Positions 25,231 to 38,326 are shown, counted from the stretch's first letter. The stretch: 64,000 nucleotides of DNA from Dryomyza anilis (GCA_951804985.1 OX638134.1:7076790-7140789); one strand, 5' to 3'. A program made the numbers and translations. The notes: a model not told the origin generated them from the letters alone.

Positions 25231-26399
25231 ATAGATTTTTTGGAAACACGCACGCTTAAGAGAACAACAAGCTTGATGATTTAATAAAATATAAAATATA
25301 GATCAAGAAAACACTAAAAAAAAGTGAAATTTTTCAATACAGATTTCAGAAAAATGATCAGAAGTTAAGAAAAATTTATTTGATTTTTAACAAATTTCGG
25401 CAACTGATTGGGTACATTTAAGACTATTTTATATTATTTTTGTTAATTTTTAGCACTATTATTTTTAGCGGTATAACGGACCAAAGCTTAAAAAATTGTA
25501 GGAAATGAAATTTGTATGATTGTTTTAAAGATTTTATTTTATTTAATATGAAATTTTGTTTTATTAGAATATTGCTTTTTTTCTACCTCCTTATATTATA
25601 TCTAAATTATAATAAAAGAATATTGCCGAAAATGCCAACACAATTCGTGGCAAATATTTAACTCAGAGCTCCAAGCCGCTGGTACCTGCTATATAGTATA
25701 TATAATATGCGGGACATATGAGTGACATGAATGTTTTTATTACCACGTTGAACTGAACAATTTTTCACTTACCTAATTGACAGACAGACAGACACACACA
25801 GATAGATGAGACGGACACCAACACGAACGTGCTCAGCACAGCTGCTACTTTACAACATGTGCAGTGAGCTGTTGTTAGTTTATGTTGCTGCTGCTATTCT
25901 GCTGTTGCTGCTCCTTAAGATCCTTAAGCAATTGTTGGCACAATTTTCTCAAGTCTTGTCATCACTTGCAACCCCAAGACGTGTTTTTTTTTGTTGGTCG
26001 AGTGTAGCCTATGTTGAACACAGAGAAAAAGGGTTGTAATTTAAGTTGTAGCAGGAGAAGAAGTTAAAAATTGTGTTGTTGACAATGTTGTTGATATTAC
26101 AGAGAAGCTTAAAACATTTCAGAAATTAAAGGCTTGAAACTATTTTAAATGCTGTCTCAGTTGTAGTTCGGTGTGCAGTTATAAAAAATGTTTTAGTTTA
26201 AAGGTTTAGGTTCTAATTTAAGTTGTAGTATTAAATGTAGTTAAAGTTGAAGTTTTATTTAGATAATTTCAGCTTAATTTCATAATGAATTTATATATTT
26301 ATTTATAGATTTTGTTTGTAGTTTTATTTGTGGTTTTTGTTTGTAGCTTTAAATTGTAGTTTTTAGTTTCAATAAATCATAATTATATGTTTATGTTTA
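25231..26399. other. Mixed spacer
   Basis: AT-rich, with a short CAGACAGACAGACACACACA run at about 25782 and a GC-richer patch at 25800-26030 rich in CTG/GCTGTTG words. The 77-codon ORF there has no motif. No gene is called. Confidence 0.5.
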
Positions 26400-27725
26400 C
26401 ATATTAAAAAATATTTTTAGTTTAAACCTTTTTAGTATTAAAATGTTTTTAGTACTAAAATATTTTAGTATTATAATAATTTTAGTACTAAATTATTTTT
26501 ATTACTAATATAATTTTAGTACTAAAATATTTTTATTACTAATATAATTTTAGTACTAAAATATTTTTAGTACTAAAATATTTTAAGTAGTCAGATATTT
26601 TTTAGTACAAATTTTTTTTTTACTACTAAAATATTTTTTAGTACTAAAATAATTCTAGCTCTAAAATATGTTTAGTACTATAATATTATAGTACTAAAAT
26701 ATTATTAGTACTAAAATATTTTTAGTACTCAAATATTTTTAGTACTAAAATATTTTTAGTACTAAAATATTTTTAGTACTAAAATATTTTTAGTACTAAA
26801 ATTTTTTTAGTACAAATATATTTTTAGTATTGACATGTTTTTTAGTACTAAAATATTTTTAGTATTGAAATATTTTTGTACTGAAATATTTTAGTATAAA
26901 AATATTTTTAATTCTAAAATATTTTTAATTCTAAAATATTTTTAATTCTAAAATATTTTTAGTACTAAATTATTTTTAGTACTAGAATATTTTAGTATTA
27001 ATATATTTTTAGTACTAACATATTTTTCGAACAGAAATGTTTTTTGTATTCTAATATTTTTAGTACTAAAATATTTTTAGTATTTACATTATTTTCGTAC
27101 TCTCATGTTTTTAGCACAAATATACATATTTTTAGTACTAAATCATTTTTTAGTACTAACATATTTTTCGTACTCAAATATTTTTAGTACTAAATTATTT
27201 TCAGTATTAAAATATTGTTGGTTATAAATATTTGCAGTATTAAGATTTCTAGTCTCAAATAATTTGAATATTCAAATATTCTTAGTACTGACATAATTTT
27301 AGGACTATAATATTTTTAGTATTAAAATATATTTGTGGACAAAATTATTTTTTAGTACGAAAAATATTTAGTACTAAAATATTTTTTAGTACTAAAATTT
27401 TTTTTTGTACTAAAATATTTTTCGTACTAAATTATTTTTAGTACTAAAATATTTTTTAGTACTAAAATGTTTTTAGTACTAAAATATTTTTTAGTATTAA
27501 AAAATATTTTAGTACTAAAATGTGTTTAGTACTAAAATATTTCTAGTACTTAAATATTTTTAGTACTAACATATTTTTAGTACTAAAATAATTTATATTT
27601 TTAGTACTTAATATTTTTAGTACTAAAAAAATGTTTTAGTACTAAAAAAATGTTTTAGTACTAATTATTTTTAGTACTTTTTAATACTAAAAGTAATGTT
27701 GAGTACTATAATAAATATTTACTTT
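26400..27725 (+). repeat. 17-bp minisatellite with TTTTAGTACTAAAA dyad
   Basis: Head-to-tail ATTTTTAGTACTAAAAT-type units, best at about 26690-26800 with exact 17-bp steps and diverged elsewhere. TTTTAGTACTAAAA is a perfect 14-bp palindrome. Short satellite patches with the same word occur at 28660-28790. Confidence 0.92.
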
Positions 27726-28429
27726 TGAAATAATTAAAAAAATGTCAAATTAAAACAAATATTTTGTTGTTATATTTTTGGTTTTTTTGTTGGCTTTATT
27801 TTAATTTTAGTTTGAAGTTGATAGTTTTGTTTATATTTTTAGTCGTTAGTTTTAGTTTGTACTTTATGTACTTCTTTTTCTAATTACCCTATTTATAAAA
27901 ATAGTTTTGCTACTCTTTTTAACTTTTATGTTGTTGCTTTGCATGTGCAAAATACTTCCAACATTTGAAGTATAAAGAAACGAAAACGCACGACACAAGA
28001 CAAACGATTTAGGCAATGCAACGCATGGCTTGGCAACAATAAAACGCACCAATATTTAGCGCTAAAAGCACGTAGAAATGACAACGAACAAAACGAAGAC
28101 TAGAACGAGTCAACGACGACAACTACTACAAAGATGACTGCTACGACAGTGACTACGACGACTATAACTACGACGAGAATAACAACGACAACTATAACCA
28201 CGACGACGATAACGACAAAGCCTAAAACGAAGACATTCAAATGAGGCGGCACAAAACTACAGCAGAAACTTTTAACACGACTTGTTGGCCAACTAACGTG
28301 GATTTTTGTTTGTGACTTTCGTGTTTTTGATGCTTATTATTTAAATTTTCTTTGTTGAAATTTTATAAGGCATCAGTATTAGTTTTTAATTTATTTATTT
28401 GTTAATTTAATTTTCTATATATTTCACTT
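27726..28429. other. Spacer with ACGACGACTA-rich tract
   Basis: About 28070-28240 on the plus strand is a purine/C-rich run of ACGACGA, ACTACGACGA and ATAACGACAA words, a decayed trinucleotide-type repeat. The rest is AT-rich. No gene seen. Confidence 0.55.
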
Positions 28430-29875
28430 TTTTAATGTGCTTTATTAATTTACTGATTTTTAGATTGCCTGCTTTTTATGTTATGATTTCAATTATTACA
28501 GTTTTTTGGTTTTTAAAAATTTTAATTTATAAATTCTGAATTTGTAGTTTTCTGATGTTTATTTAATTTACTTTTTTTTTGCTTGTTTTACTACTGTTTT
28601 TTTTTAATACCTTTTTATAATTATCTGCTTTTCTATTGTTTTTCTTTTAATTTTTAGTACTTATATATTTTTCGTACTGAAATATTTTTAGTACTAACAT
28701 ATTTTTCGTACTCAAAAATTTTTAGTTTATTTTAAGTATTCCCTAATTTTTTGTACTAAAATATTTGTAGTACAAATATATTTTTTTTCTACTGCTTTAC
28801 TTTAAATTAATGGATTTTTGTAATTTTAACAGAATTTCTTTTATTTTTGCTATTATAATTGGCTGTCATTTTATAATTTTTTGTTTTTTTTTATTAATTT
28901 CCTGGTTTTTACAAAAATTCATGTTTTTATAATTTACTGTTTTTTTATAAATCGCTGTTTTTGCTATTTTAAAAGTTTGAAACTCTTTTTTTGGAGTTTC
29001 AGGTTTTCTGATTTTCTGCTTTCTTTACTAATTTTTCTATTTTTAACAAATAATTGCTTTATTTATAATTTACTACTTTATTTATTTCGCGCTTTTTAAA
29101 AGAAGAAGATGCATTACTACAATTTCTGCTTTTTTACTGATAACTGCCTTTTTTGTAATTTGCTGTTTAATTTATAATTTACTGCTTTTTATTATTTGTC
29201 TGCTTTTAAAAAAAGAGATGATGCTTTTATAGACATTTTCTGCTTTTTTCTTAAATATCTACTTTTTCTGCTTTTTAAAAGTGACTGTTTTATTTAGAAT
29301 TTACTGATTTATTTATAATATCCGTTTTTTTAAAAGTAGCATTTCTGCTTTGGTATTCTTTTTTTTTCTTTTCTTATAATTTTTTAACTTTTACTGATTT
29401 ATTTTAAGTTTACTTTTTTTATTTAAAATTGTCCGCTTTATTTAAAATTTACTGCTTTTTATCAATTCTCTGTTTGTTTTTATTTATAATTTTTATATTT
29501 ATAATTTTTTGGTTTTTAAAAGAAGTAGATACCATTTACTGCTCTAGTTGTAATTTCCTGTTTTAATTATAACTTACTGGTTTTTATTAAATGTTCCGCT
29601 TTTCAAAGGTAGACTGACGACGATTTTCTACAATTTCTGCTTTTTAAAATTGACTGCTTTATTTGTAATTTGCTGCTTAGTTTAAAACTTACTGCTTTAT
29701 ATTGATTATTTGCTTCCAAAATATACTACTTTTTATCAAATCTCTGTTTTTTTATATATAATTTTTGTATTTATAATTTTTTGGTTTTAAAAAGAAGTAG
29801 CTACAATTTCTGCTTTTTAAAATTTGCTTCTTTTCATAGTAAGAAATGAATTTCCATAATTTTAGAATTTGTTAT
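28430..29875 (+). repeat. TTTCTGCTTTTTA-type low-complexity repeat, left part
   Basis: Dozens of TTTACTGCTTT, TTTCTGCTTTTTA and ATAATTTACTG words at irregular 20-40-bp spacing. A small patch of the TTTTTAGTACT minisatellite sits at about 28660-28790. The same sequence type resumes on the far side of the 29.9-kb transposon, so this was one array before insertion. Confidence 0.75.
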
Positions 29876-29877
29876 TA

Positions 29878-31179
29878 AGGACTGCGTCGAATAAAATTGT
29901 CCGTTACATATCTTCCCATAATGTGCTATTGCAAGATTTAAATTAAAAAAAAATTGATCATAGTAGCTCTGAATTAAATAGCAGAAAATAATTTGTGTCA
30001 GTTATAGTCAATACAAAATGTATTTAACGCGAAAATGGCAAACGAAGTGGAAGTGCGAGAAAATATAATTAAAATTTTTCAAAAACAACCTAGTTGGTCT
30101 TTTAAAAAAATTGCCAAGGAGGTAGGGGGCTAACCCTAAGACCATTTCTCGCGTTATCAACCGCTTTAAGGAAGACCTGAGTATTGATCGGAAGAAAGGT
30201 ACTGGTAAAAAAAAGGCCCACATGATCGTGAAAAGTCGAAGAAGGTTGTGAATATTTTAAAGAAAGATCCAAGCATATCCGGAAGGAAATTGGCGAGAAA
30301 GGCGGATTGCTCAGAATCTTTCGTGCGCAGGACTAAGAAAGAAGCTGGGCTGAAGACGTACAAGGTCCAAAAAGTTCCGGATAGAAATGCCGTCAAGAAT
30401 GAAACCGCAAAACAACGAGCTAAAAAGCTGAACCAAGATTTTTTTTAAAAATTCGATTGCTGCATAATGGACGACGAAACTTATGTTTTAGCGGACTTTT
30501 CTCAGCTACCTGAGCAGGAATTTTATGCAGCCGATTCTCGAGGAAATGTCGCTGAAAAATTCAAATAAAAAAAATGACAAAATTCCCAAAGAAATTCCTT
30601 GTTTCCTTGCAGGCAATTTGCAGTTGTGGAAAAAGGAGCAGCTCATTCGTAACATCGGGTACAATTAATAGCGAAATATATGTGAAGCAATGCTTGCAAA
30701 AGAGATTGCTTCCATTTTTAGGCCAACATCAAGTGTCCACATTTTTTTGGCCTGACCTCGCTTCATATCACTACAGCAAAACGGCCTTAGAGTGGATCCA
30801 ACCAAATGCAGTGATTTTGGTGCCTAGAGAAGCCAATCCACCAAACTGTCCAGAACTCAGGCCGATTGAGAGATACTGGGCTTTAGTAAAAAGGGAGATG
30901 AAGACAACAAAAAAATGGCCAAAGACCTTCAAGACTTTAAAAGAAAGTGGTCTTCAGCAGCTGTGAGGGTGTCGGACACTACCATTACAACATTAATGGA
31001 AGGGGTTCCGGAAAAATTAAAACTTTTTATTAAAAAATATGAATTTCTGGTTTTTTATATTTTTTTTTTAAATCTAAAAATAATTTTCAAAATAAAATAT
31101 TTTATTCTATAAAAATTCGATTACTAGATTTCTAGATTTTTTCATTTTTGTAGCGGACAATTTTATTCGACGCAGTTCT
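29878..31179 (+). mobile_element. Full-length dead Tc1/mariner element
   Basis: 1302 bp bounded by TA dinucleotides at 29876-29877 and 31180-31181. The ends are 26-bp inverted repeats, 29878-29903 and 31154-31179, that differ at one base. The first 20 bases are AGGACTGCGTCGAATAAAAT. TA target duplication, short TIRs and 1.3-kb length are standard for Tc1/mariner. It encloses a broken transposase gene and interrupts a TTCTGCTTTT-type repeat region, so it is younger than that region. Confidence 0.95.
30035..31112 (+). pseudogene. Tc1/mariner transposase, DD37E-like, multiply broken
   Basis: The ATG at 30035 opens a helix-turn-helix-like N-terminus (KQPSWSFKKIAKEVGG). The frame breaks near 30123 by one extra G, near 30206 in an A run, near 30560 in an A run and near 30915 in an A run. 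TAA stops lie at 30446-30448 and just before the third break. Landmarks survive in three frames: VRRTKKEAGLK, then MDDETY at 30467 (first catalytic Asp), then FWPDLASYHYSK (second Asp) and PELRPIERYWALVKREM (third catalytic residue, Glu). I count 37 residues between the second Asp and that Glu, which fits the DD37E clade described from mosquitoes. It cannot make active enzyme. The remaining codons are well preserved, so inactivation is not ancient. Confidence 0.92.
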
Positions 31180-31181
31180 TA

Positions 31182-32740
31182 TTTGGGTTTTTTTCTATCG
31201 ATTTTCTGCTTACCATTTTGTTATAATTTTCTAATTTTTATCAGTTTGCTACGTTTTTTTTGTCAATTTTCTGTTATTTAATATTTTCTATTTTATTAAT
31301 TTACCACTTTTTAGTTATTTTCTGTTTTTGAAAAGTTGAAGTTGATTTTTCTAAAATTTCTACATTTTTCTGCTTTTTTAAATTGACTGCTTTATTTACC
31401 ATTTTTTGATTTAAATTACTTTTTTTTATTTAAATTGTACCGCTCTTACTACTTTCTAAAAGTTGCAGATGATTTTCTATAATTTCTACTTTTTCTTATC
31501 AATTTTCTGATTTTTAAAATTGGCCGCTTTATTTAAAATTTATTGTTTTTTATTAATTTGCTGTTTCTAAAATGTCTGCTTTTTCATAAATTTTCTGTTT
31601 TTTTTTTTCATTTATTTTTTTTTTTATAATTTTCTCGTTTTTAAAAGAAGTGGATACAAATTCTGCTTTTTACAATATACTGTTTTATTTTTATATTTCC
31701 TGTTTTAATTATAATTTACAGACTTTATTAGTTTTTACGATGAATTTTTACAATTTCTGCTTTTATAGTTTTTTCCTATCAATTTTCTGCTTTTTAAAAT
31801 GTACTGCTTTATTTGTAATTTCCTGCTTTAAAAGAAGATGGTGCTTCTCTACTATTTCTGCTTTTATACTGCTTTTTTTAGTTTCTACTGCTTAAAATAA
31901 TCTGCTTTTTATTATTAATTTGACTGTATTTTTTTTTTTAATGTACAGCAGTTCGCCAATTTCTGCCCTTTATAATTTTATGTTTTTTTCTGCTTTTGTA
32001 ATTTTCTTTTTTATTATAATTTTCTGCTATTATTATTTTCCGTTTTCTGTAATAAACTGGTTTTTAAATTTCGTAATTTTGTATTACCTGCCCTTTCTAA
32101 TTGTTTGCTCATGTAATTTTCTTGTGTTCTTTGTAATATGTTTTGTTTATTATTTTCTTCTTTTATATAATTACCTGCTTTTGAAGATTTCTGCTTTCTT
32201 TAAATGTCTGCTTTCTATAAATTTTTGCTTTTTACAATATTTATAGTTTTTTTTTATAATTTTAAATTTTTTATGATATTCTAAAATTAAATTAATTAAT
32301 GCTTTTCTTAATTTGCTGCTTTTTTATATTTTAGCTATCCTTAATTTTCTGCTTTTAATTATTTTAGGCTTTTATCACTTTACTGCATTTGTTATTTTCA
32401 GCTTTTGGTTTTTTTTTTTTCAATTTATATTTTTTTCCACTTTTTTTGCTTTTTCAAATTTGCACCTTTTTGCACATTTCAGATCTTCATAGTTTTCTGC
32501 TATTCAAAAATTTTTATTTATTATTTTTTTTTTGCTTTTTCTATTTTTTTTTATTTTTAACCTATAATTAATTTCTTTAGAGAATATACTACTTTTTAAA
32601 TTTTATAATTTACAATTTATCACATTTTCCTTTTTTTAAACATTATGGTTTGCTGTTTTATACCATGATCTGCTTTTTACAAATTTTCTGCTTTTTTTAT
32701 TTTCTGCTTTTAATTGTTTTAATTTATTTTTTTTATATTT
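31182..32740 (+). repeat. TTTCTGCTTTTTA-type low-complexity repeat, right part
   Basis: Continues the repeat interrupted by the Tc1/mariner element, with TTTTCTGCTTTT, TTTACTGC and ATAATTTTCTG words throughout. The ORFs in it (60-108 codons) are Phe/Leu-rich translations of pyrimidine-rich repeat and are not called. Confidence 0.72.
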
Positions 32741-33959
32741 TAAAAAATTGTTTTATTAAATAAAAGAAAAAATAAAGAAAAATAAAAGAAAAAAGTATAA
32801 ATTGATATATTTTATAAATTTTAATCTTTTTATAATTTTCAATTTTTGTGATTTTTAATATAATATATTTTTTACTGTTCTAATTTTTCATGATTTTTTA
32901 TGACAATTTTTCGTGTTCTATATTTTTAATTAAAATTTAATTTTATTTAAATACATAAAATATTGTTAAAAAGTTTTAATTTACTGCTTTTCACTTTTTC
33001 ATATTTTTATAATTTAATTGCATTTTCTTTTAATTTTCTACTTTTGTCATTATCCTCACTTTGAAGTTTCCTGTAACTTCGTCTTCGTCTTACTTAATTT
33101 TCTTCGCTGCAGCCTGTTTTTTTCTTCCTTTTTGTTTTTTTTTTGCTGGGGCTCAAAAAAAAATTTAATTATTTCTACTTGGTGCGCAATTATGTCGAAT
33201 TAAGCGTGTTCCGAGAACAATTATCGAAGTCTTTAGAGCAACAAAACAAAATAAAAAAAAACGCACACAAATTCAACTGGCGTCGAACAATGTTGGTCAA
33301 GGGTTTTAAATGTGGGCAACTATTTTTGAAATAATTTTGAAGGTTGCAAACATTATAAAATAATGCAGACAAAGGTGTGGTGTTTTGGTGGTGGCATGAA
33401 TAATGTAATATTTTGTTATTCAATTCTCACACGTGAATCACCAACTAAATGTTTCTTTCAACAATTAAATTAAAACTTTTTGTTGTAGATATAGATTATT
33501 TAATATAAAATAATAATAATAAAATATAACAAAATAACAAAATATAAAAAATAAACTTGAAATAAATAAAGTAATAATGAATAAAGTAATAATAAATAAA
33601 GTAATAATAAAAATAAAGCAATAATAAAACAATTAAAAATGACGTAGGAAATTCTTAAAAATATAATATTTGTCAAAAACAATAAAATGCTTTAAACTTT
33701 AAAGATTACATGCTAATTGTCATCTAAGTCTATTAAGCTTTTTAATGCATTTGAAATAAAATTTATGAAATAAAACTTTTAAGCTTATTAAGCAGTCAAA
33801 AAATGTTCTCTTTAAGTAAAATAATACCACTTTTATTTATTTGTATTTTCTCATAGTCGTCAGTTTTCAAACATAAAATGTAAAACTATTAAATTCTGCA
33901 CACATTAAATTCAAAGCTTTCCAAAAAAAAAAAAAATTAAATAAAAAAATCAAATATAT
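32741..33959. other. AT-rich spacer
   Basis: No gene. A small 15-bp-type direct repeat (AATAAAGTAATAAT) occurs four times at about 33565-33630, and 33050-33130 and 33180-33330 are slightly GC-richer. Nothing further is supportable. Confidence 0.5.
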
Positions 33960-34880
33960 AAAATATTGTAATTAATATAATATAATAACAAAAAGCTTTC
34001 AAAGGCTTTCCACAGTCTTTAAAAAGCATTCACAAGCTTTCAAATGTTTTTAAAAGATATCAAAAGCTTTAAAAAGCTAACAAAAGCTTTTAAAAACTAT
34101 CAAACATTTTAAAAGAGTATCACGATCTTTCAAAATCTATCACGAGCTTTCAAAAGCTGTTAGGAGTTTCAAAATCTATTACGAGATTTTAAAAGCTATC
34201 ACGAGCTTTCGAAATCTATAAGAAGCTGTTTCTACAGGTATCATAAAAATATTTTAGGCTTAAAAAAAAAAAGCTTTCCAAAATCTTAAAAAAGCTTTCA
34301 CAAGCTTTAAACAATTGTTTAACTCTATATAATAAAATGTTTTCAAAAGTTTTCAAAACTTTCCAAAATTGTCAAAAAGCATTCAAAAGCTTTACTTTTT
34401 TTTTAAATGTATCAAAAGCTTTAAAATGATAACAGAAGCTTTACACACCTATCAATGGCTTCAAATTTCTAATGCTATCACGATTTAACAAAAGCTATGT
34501 AATTGAAATGCTTTCAAAAGTTTTTAAAATCTTTCCTAAATTTTTCCAAAATCTTCAAAAAGCATTTATATGCTTTCAAATGGTATCACAGGTATCAAAC
34601 GCTTTTAAAAGCTGTCAAAAGCTTTCAAAAACTATAAAAAAATGCTATATGGGCATTATCAAAAACTGAAAAGCAATTATCCTTTCAACGTCAGAATCTG
34701 AAAATTGTTTATTTTAATTTAATTTAAAATTGCTTTTAAAAACTTTAAATATTACAACAATTTTATTATATGGAGGTACCAAAAGCTTCGAAAACTTCTG
34801 GAAGCTTTATAAAGTAAACGTTTTAAATACTGCAGAGCCTTTAAAAGCTTTCAAAAGTTATTAAAAGTTTCAGAAGATTT
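33960..34880 (+). repeat. CAAAAGCTTTCAAAAGCT short-period repeat
   Basis: AAAAGCTTT / TCAAAAGCT words recur every 15-30 bp across about 0.9 kb, with TATCACGAGC variants at 34120-34220. AAAGCTTT is itself an 8-bp palindrome. Spacing is irregular, as in an old minisatellite. Confidence 0.75.
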
Positions 34881-36064
34881 CGAGCATTTTATAATTTTTT
34901 TTTGGAAAATTTAAATATTCATGAACTACTGTACTATAAATGTATTTTTAGCTTTAAAAAGCTAAAAAGAAAAAAAAAGAAACTAATAAACTACAAACGA
35001 ACAGTATCGTTTTTGGAGCTTTCAAAAACTTTTAATATTTTTTGAATTGTGCGTTAACTATTTCTAAACACTAAATTCAATCAATCAAAAAACCAATTTC
35101 AACTTAAATGGTCAAAAAAATAAAAAAAATGAGTTCAAAATATAAAAGCATGTAGATGTTGAAATTAAAACAACTCCTAAAATTGCCTAAAATATAAATT
35201 GTTTTTTGTCAGTAAAAATATTTACTTTATACTTTGTATGTTTTACCATAAATTTGGCCTTAATGAAAAATAAACAATAGAAAAAATTAAAAGAAAACAA
35301 TTTTAAGTGCATATTACATTTATGCACAGATAAAAAAAATACCAAAAAATAACTCAATATTTAAATATATTCATTATAAGTTTAATTTAATTTTCATTTT
35401 AGAAAGAATTTTAATTTAATACAAATTAAAAAAACAATTTAATAGTAAAAGGCTAAAAATAGATTTCATGTTTAAGTTTAATATGTTTCATACTTTTGTT
35501 AATGTTAAATCTCTTTTTTAAATTATACTAAAAATAGCTACATCCAATAAGTTGCAAATTTCATTGTTCAACAATTCGCTTTAAAACAAAATTCAATAAA
35601 TGTATTTGGCAACACTATCTCACGAGATTGGCGCGTCGAAAAATAGCAAAATTTCCTCTTTCAGTGCGTTTGAGTTGCAGAGAATTTTGCATGTTTTATA
35701 TTATGTTTTCTTTCATTTCTTTTTATTTAATTTGAGGCATTTGTTGTTGAATTTTTTTTTTCTCTTTTTTAGTGTGGATTTTGTTGTTGGTTTTATTTTT
35801 ATAGTATTTTGTTTGCTCTACATGTTGTAAATGTGGCGACTTGCATGCCTTCGCCTTAACATTGAAGACGACAGCAGTGACAGTGGCAGCGAGACAAGAA
35901 CAAAGTAAAATAAAAACGAGTAAAAAAAATTAAGAAATGACAAAAGAATAACGCATGCAAAATTTTAAATTAATAAAAATAAAAAACAATGTATTAAAAA
36001 AATAAAATAAAAAATACTGAACAAAACAATAACATTGAAATATAAGAAAACTGAAATGATTATG
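34881..36064. other. AT-rich spacer
   Basis: No supportable gene. 35600-35690 and 35830-35910 are GC-richer patches. A 76-codon ORF at 35600 runs into T-rich sequence and has no motif. Confidence 0.5.
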
Positions 36065-36722
36065 AATTGATAAAAATATAAAAAAATATAAAAAATATAA
36101 AAAATATAAAAAATATAAAAAATATAAAAAATATAAAAAATATAAAAAATATAAAAAATATAAAAAATATAAAAAAATAAAAAAATATAAAAAATATAAA
36201 AAATATAAAAAATATAAAAAATATAAAAAATACAAAAAATATAAAAAATATAAAAAATATAAAAAATATAAAAAATATAAAAAATATAAAAAATATAAAA
36301 TATATAAAATATATAAAATATATAAAATATATAAAATATATAAAAAATATAAAAAATATAAAAAATATAAAAAATATAAAAAAATATAAAAAATATAAAA
36401 AATATAAAAAATATAAAAAATATAAAAAATATAAAAAATATAAAAAATATAAAAAATATAAAAAATATAAAAAATATAAAAAATATAAAAAATATAAAAA
36501 ATATAACAAATATAAAAAATATAAAAAATATAAAAAATATAAAAAATATAAAAAATATAAAAAATATAAAAAATATGTAAAATATAAAAATTATAAAAAA
36601 ATATAAAAAATATAAAAAATATAAAAAATATAAAAAATATAAAAAATATAAAAAATATAAAAAATATAAAAAATATAAAAAATATAAAAATATAAAAAAT
36701 ATAAAAAATATAAAAAACTCAA
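36065..36722 (+). repeat. 9-bp array (TATAAAAAA)n
   Basis: Head-to-tail nine-base units with a block of TATAAAATA variants at about 36294-36345. It abuts the 8-bp array that follows. Confidence 0.95.
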
Positions 36723-37840
36723 AAAATATAAAAATATAAAAATATAAAAATATAAAAATATAAAAATATAAAAATATAAAAATATAAAAATATAAAAATA
36801 TAAAAATATAAAAATATAAAAATATAAAAATATAAAAATATAAAAATATAAAAATATAAAAATATAAAAATATAAAAATATAAAAATATAAAAATATAAA
36901 AATATAAAAATATAAAAATATAAAAATATAAAAATATAAAAATATAAAAATATAAAAATATAAAAATATAAAAATATAAAAATATAAAAATATAAAAATA
37001 TAAAAATATAAAAATATAAAAATATAAAAATATAAAAATATAAAAATATAAAAATATAAAAATATAAAAATATAAAAATATAAAAATATAAAAATATAAA
37101 AATATAAAAATATAAAAATATAAAAATATAAAAATATAAAAATATAAAAATATAAAAATATAAAAATATAAAAATATAAAAATATAAAAATATAAAAATA
37201 TAAAAATATAAAAATATAAAAATATAAAAATATAAAAATATAAAAATATAAAAATATAAAAATATAAAAATATAAAAATATAAAAATATAAAAATATAAA
37301 AATATAAAAATATAAAAATATAAAAATATAAAAATATAAAAATATAAAAATATAAAAATATAAAAATATAAAAATATAAAAATATAAAAATATAAAAATA
37401 TAAAAATATAAAAATATATAAAAATAAAAAAATATAAAAATATAAAAAAATAAAAATATAAAAATATAAAAATATAAAAATATAAAAATATAAAAATATA
37501 AAAATATAAAAATATAAAAATATAAAAATATAAAAATATAAAAATATAAAAATATAAAAATATAAAAATATAAAAATATAAAAATATAAAAATATAAAAA
37601 TATAAAAATATAAAAATATAAAAATATAAAAATATAAAAATATAAAAATATAAAAATATAAAAATATAAAAATATAAAAATATAAAAATATAAAAATATA
37701 AAAATATAAAAATATAAAAATATAAAAATATAAAAATATAAAAATATAAAAATATAAAAATATAAAAATATAAAAATATAAAAATATAAAAATATAAAAA
37801 TATAAAAGATATAAAAATATAAAAGATATAAAAAATATAA
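36723..37840 (+). repeat. 8-bp array (TATAAAAA)n
   Basis: About 1.1 kb, roughly 135 nearly perfect copies of TATAAAAA, with the only sizeable disturbance at about 37410-37455. On the minus strand three units (24 nt) translate as an 8-residue Tyr/Ile/Phe/Leu repeat. That makes a 638-codon ORF spanning 35965-37881, which is a repeat shadow. Each unit matches a TATA-box core. Confidence 0.97.
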
Positions 37841-38071
37841 ATAATATAAAAAAGAAAAATATTAATATTTAAATAAACCAAAATTTAAAAATTAAATAGG
37901 AAATAATGGAAAACAGTAGAAGTATTAAAAATAAAATAACTACTGAATAAAACAATTATTAATCGAGTCAATTTAATTCAAAACTTTATATTTTCTTATT
38001 TACCATGCGGAATATATGAAAATATATGAAATATTGGTTGAAATTTCGAAATCGTCAATTTCATTTCTGAA

Positions 38072-38326
38072 TACTCAGTCAAAGATCGTTAATTAAAATC
38101 ATTATATTAAAATTGGTCCATAGTACTATTATTGATTCAATGGTATAAAAAAATAAAGATTTTCAAATAAACATAAAAATAATTTAATATTATTTAATAG
38201 TATTTTATAGTATTTAATGAGATTAACCTATTAAAATAATAGCAAAAAGCAATTGATTTTATAGTTTTATCCTATTGACTAATTTTAATAGCAAAAAACT
38301 ATTGATAGTATTTTTTTCTGAGTGTA
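38072..38326 (-). mobile_element. TA-flanked MITE, family 1, second copy
   Basis: The right end ATTTTTTTCTGAGTGTA (read on plus) is the inverse of a TACACTCAGAAAAAAAT terminus. Internal matches to the 6441-6665 copy, in opposite orientation, include TCCTATTGACTAATTTTAAT and TAAAATTGGTCCATAG. The left terminus TACTCAGTCAAAGAT is eroded. No coding capacity. Confidence 0.7.

Noticed and set aside
35965..37881. 638-codon minus-strand ORF rich in Tyr/Ile/Phe/Leu
   Set aside because: It follows the TATAAAAA/TATAAAAAA arrays exactly and has no complexity beyond the repeat.
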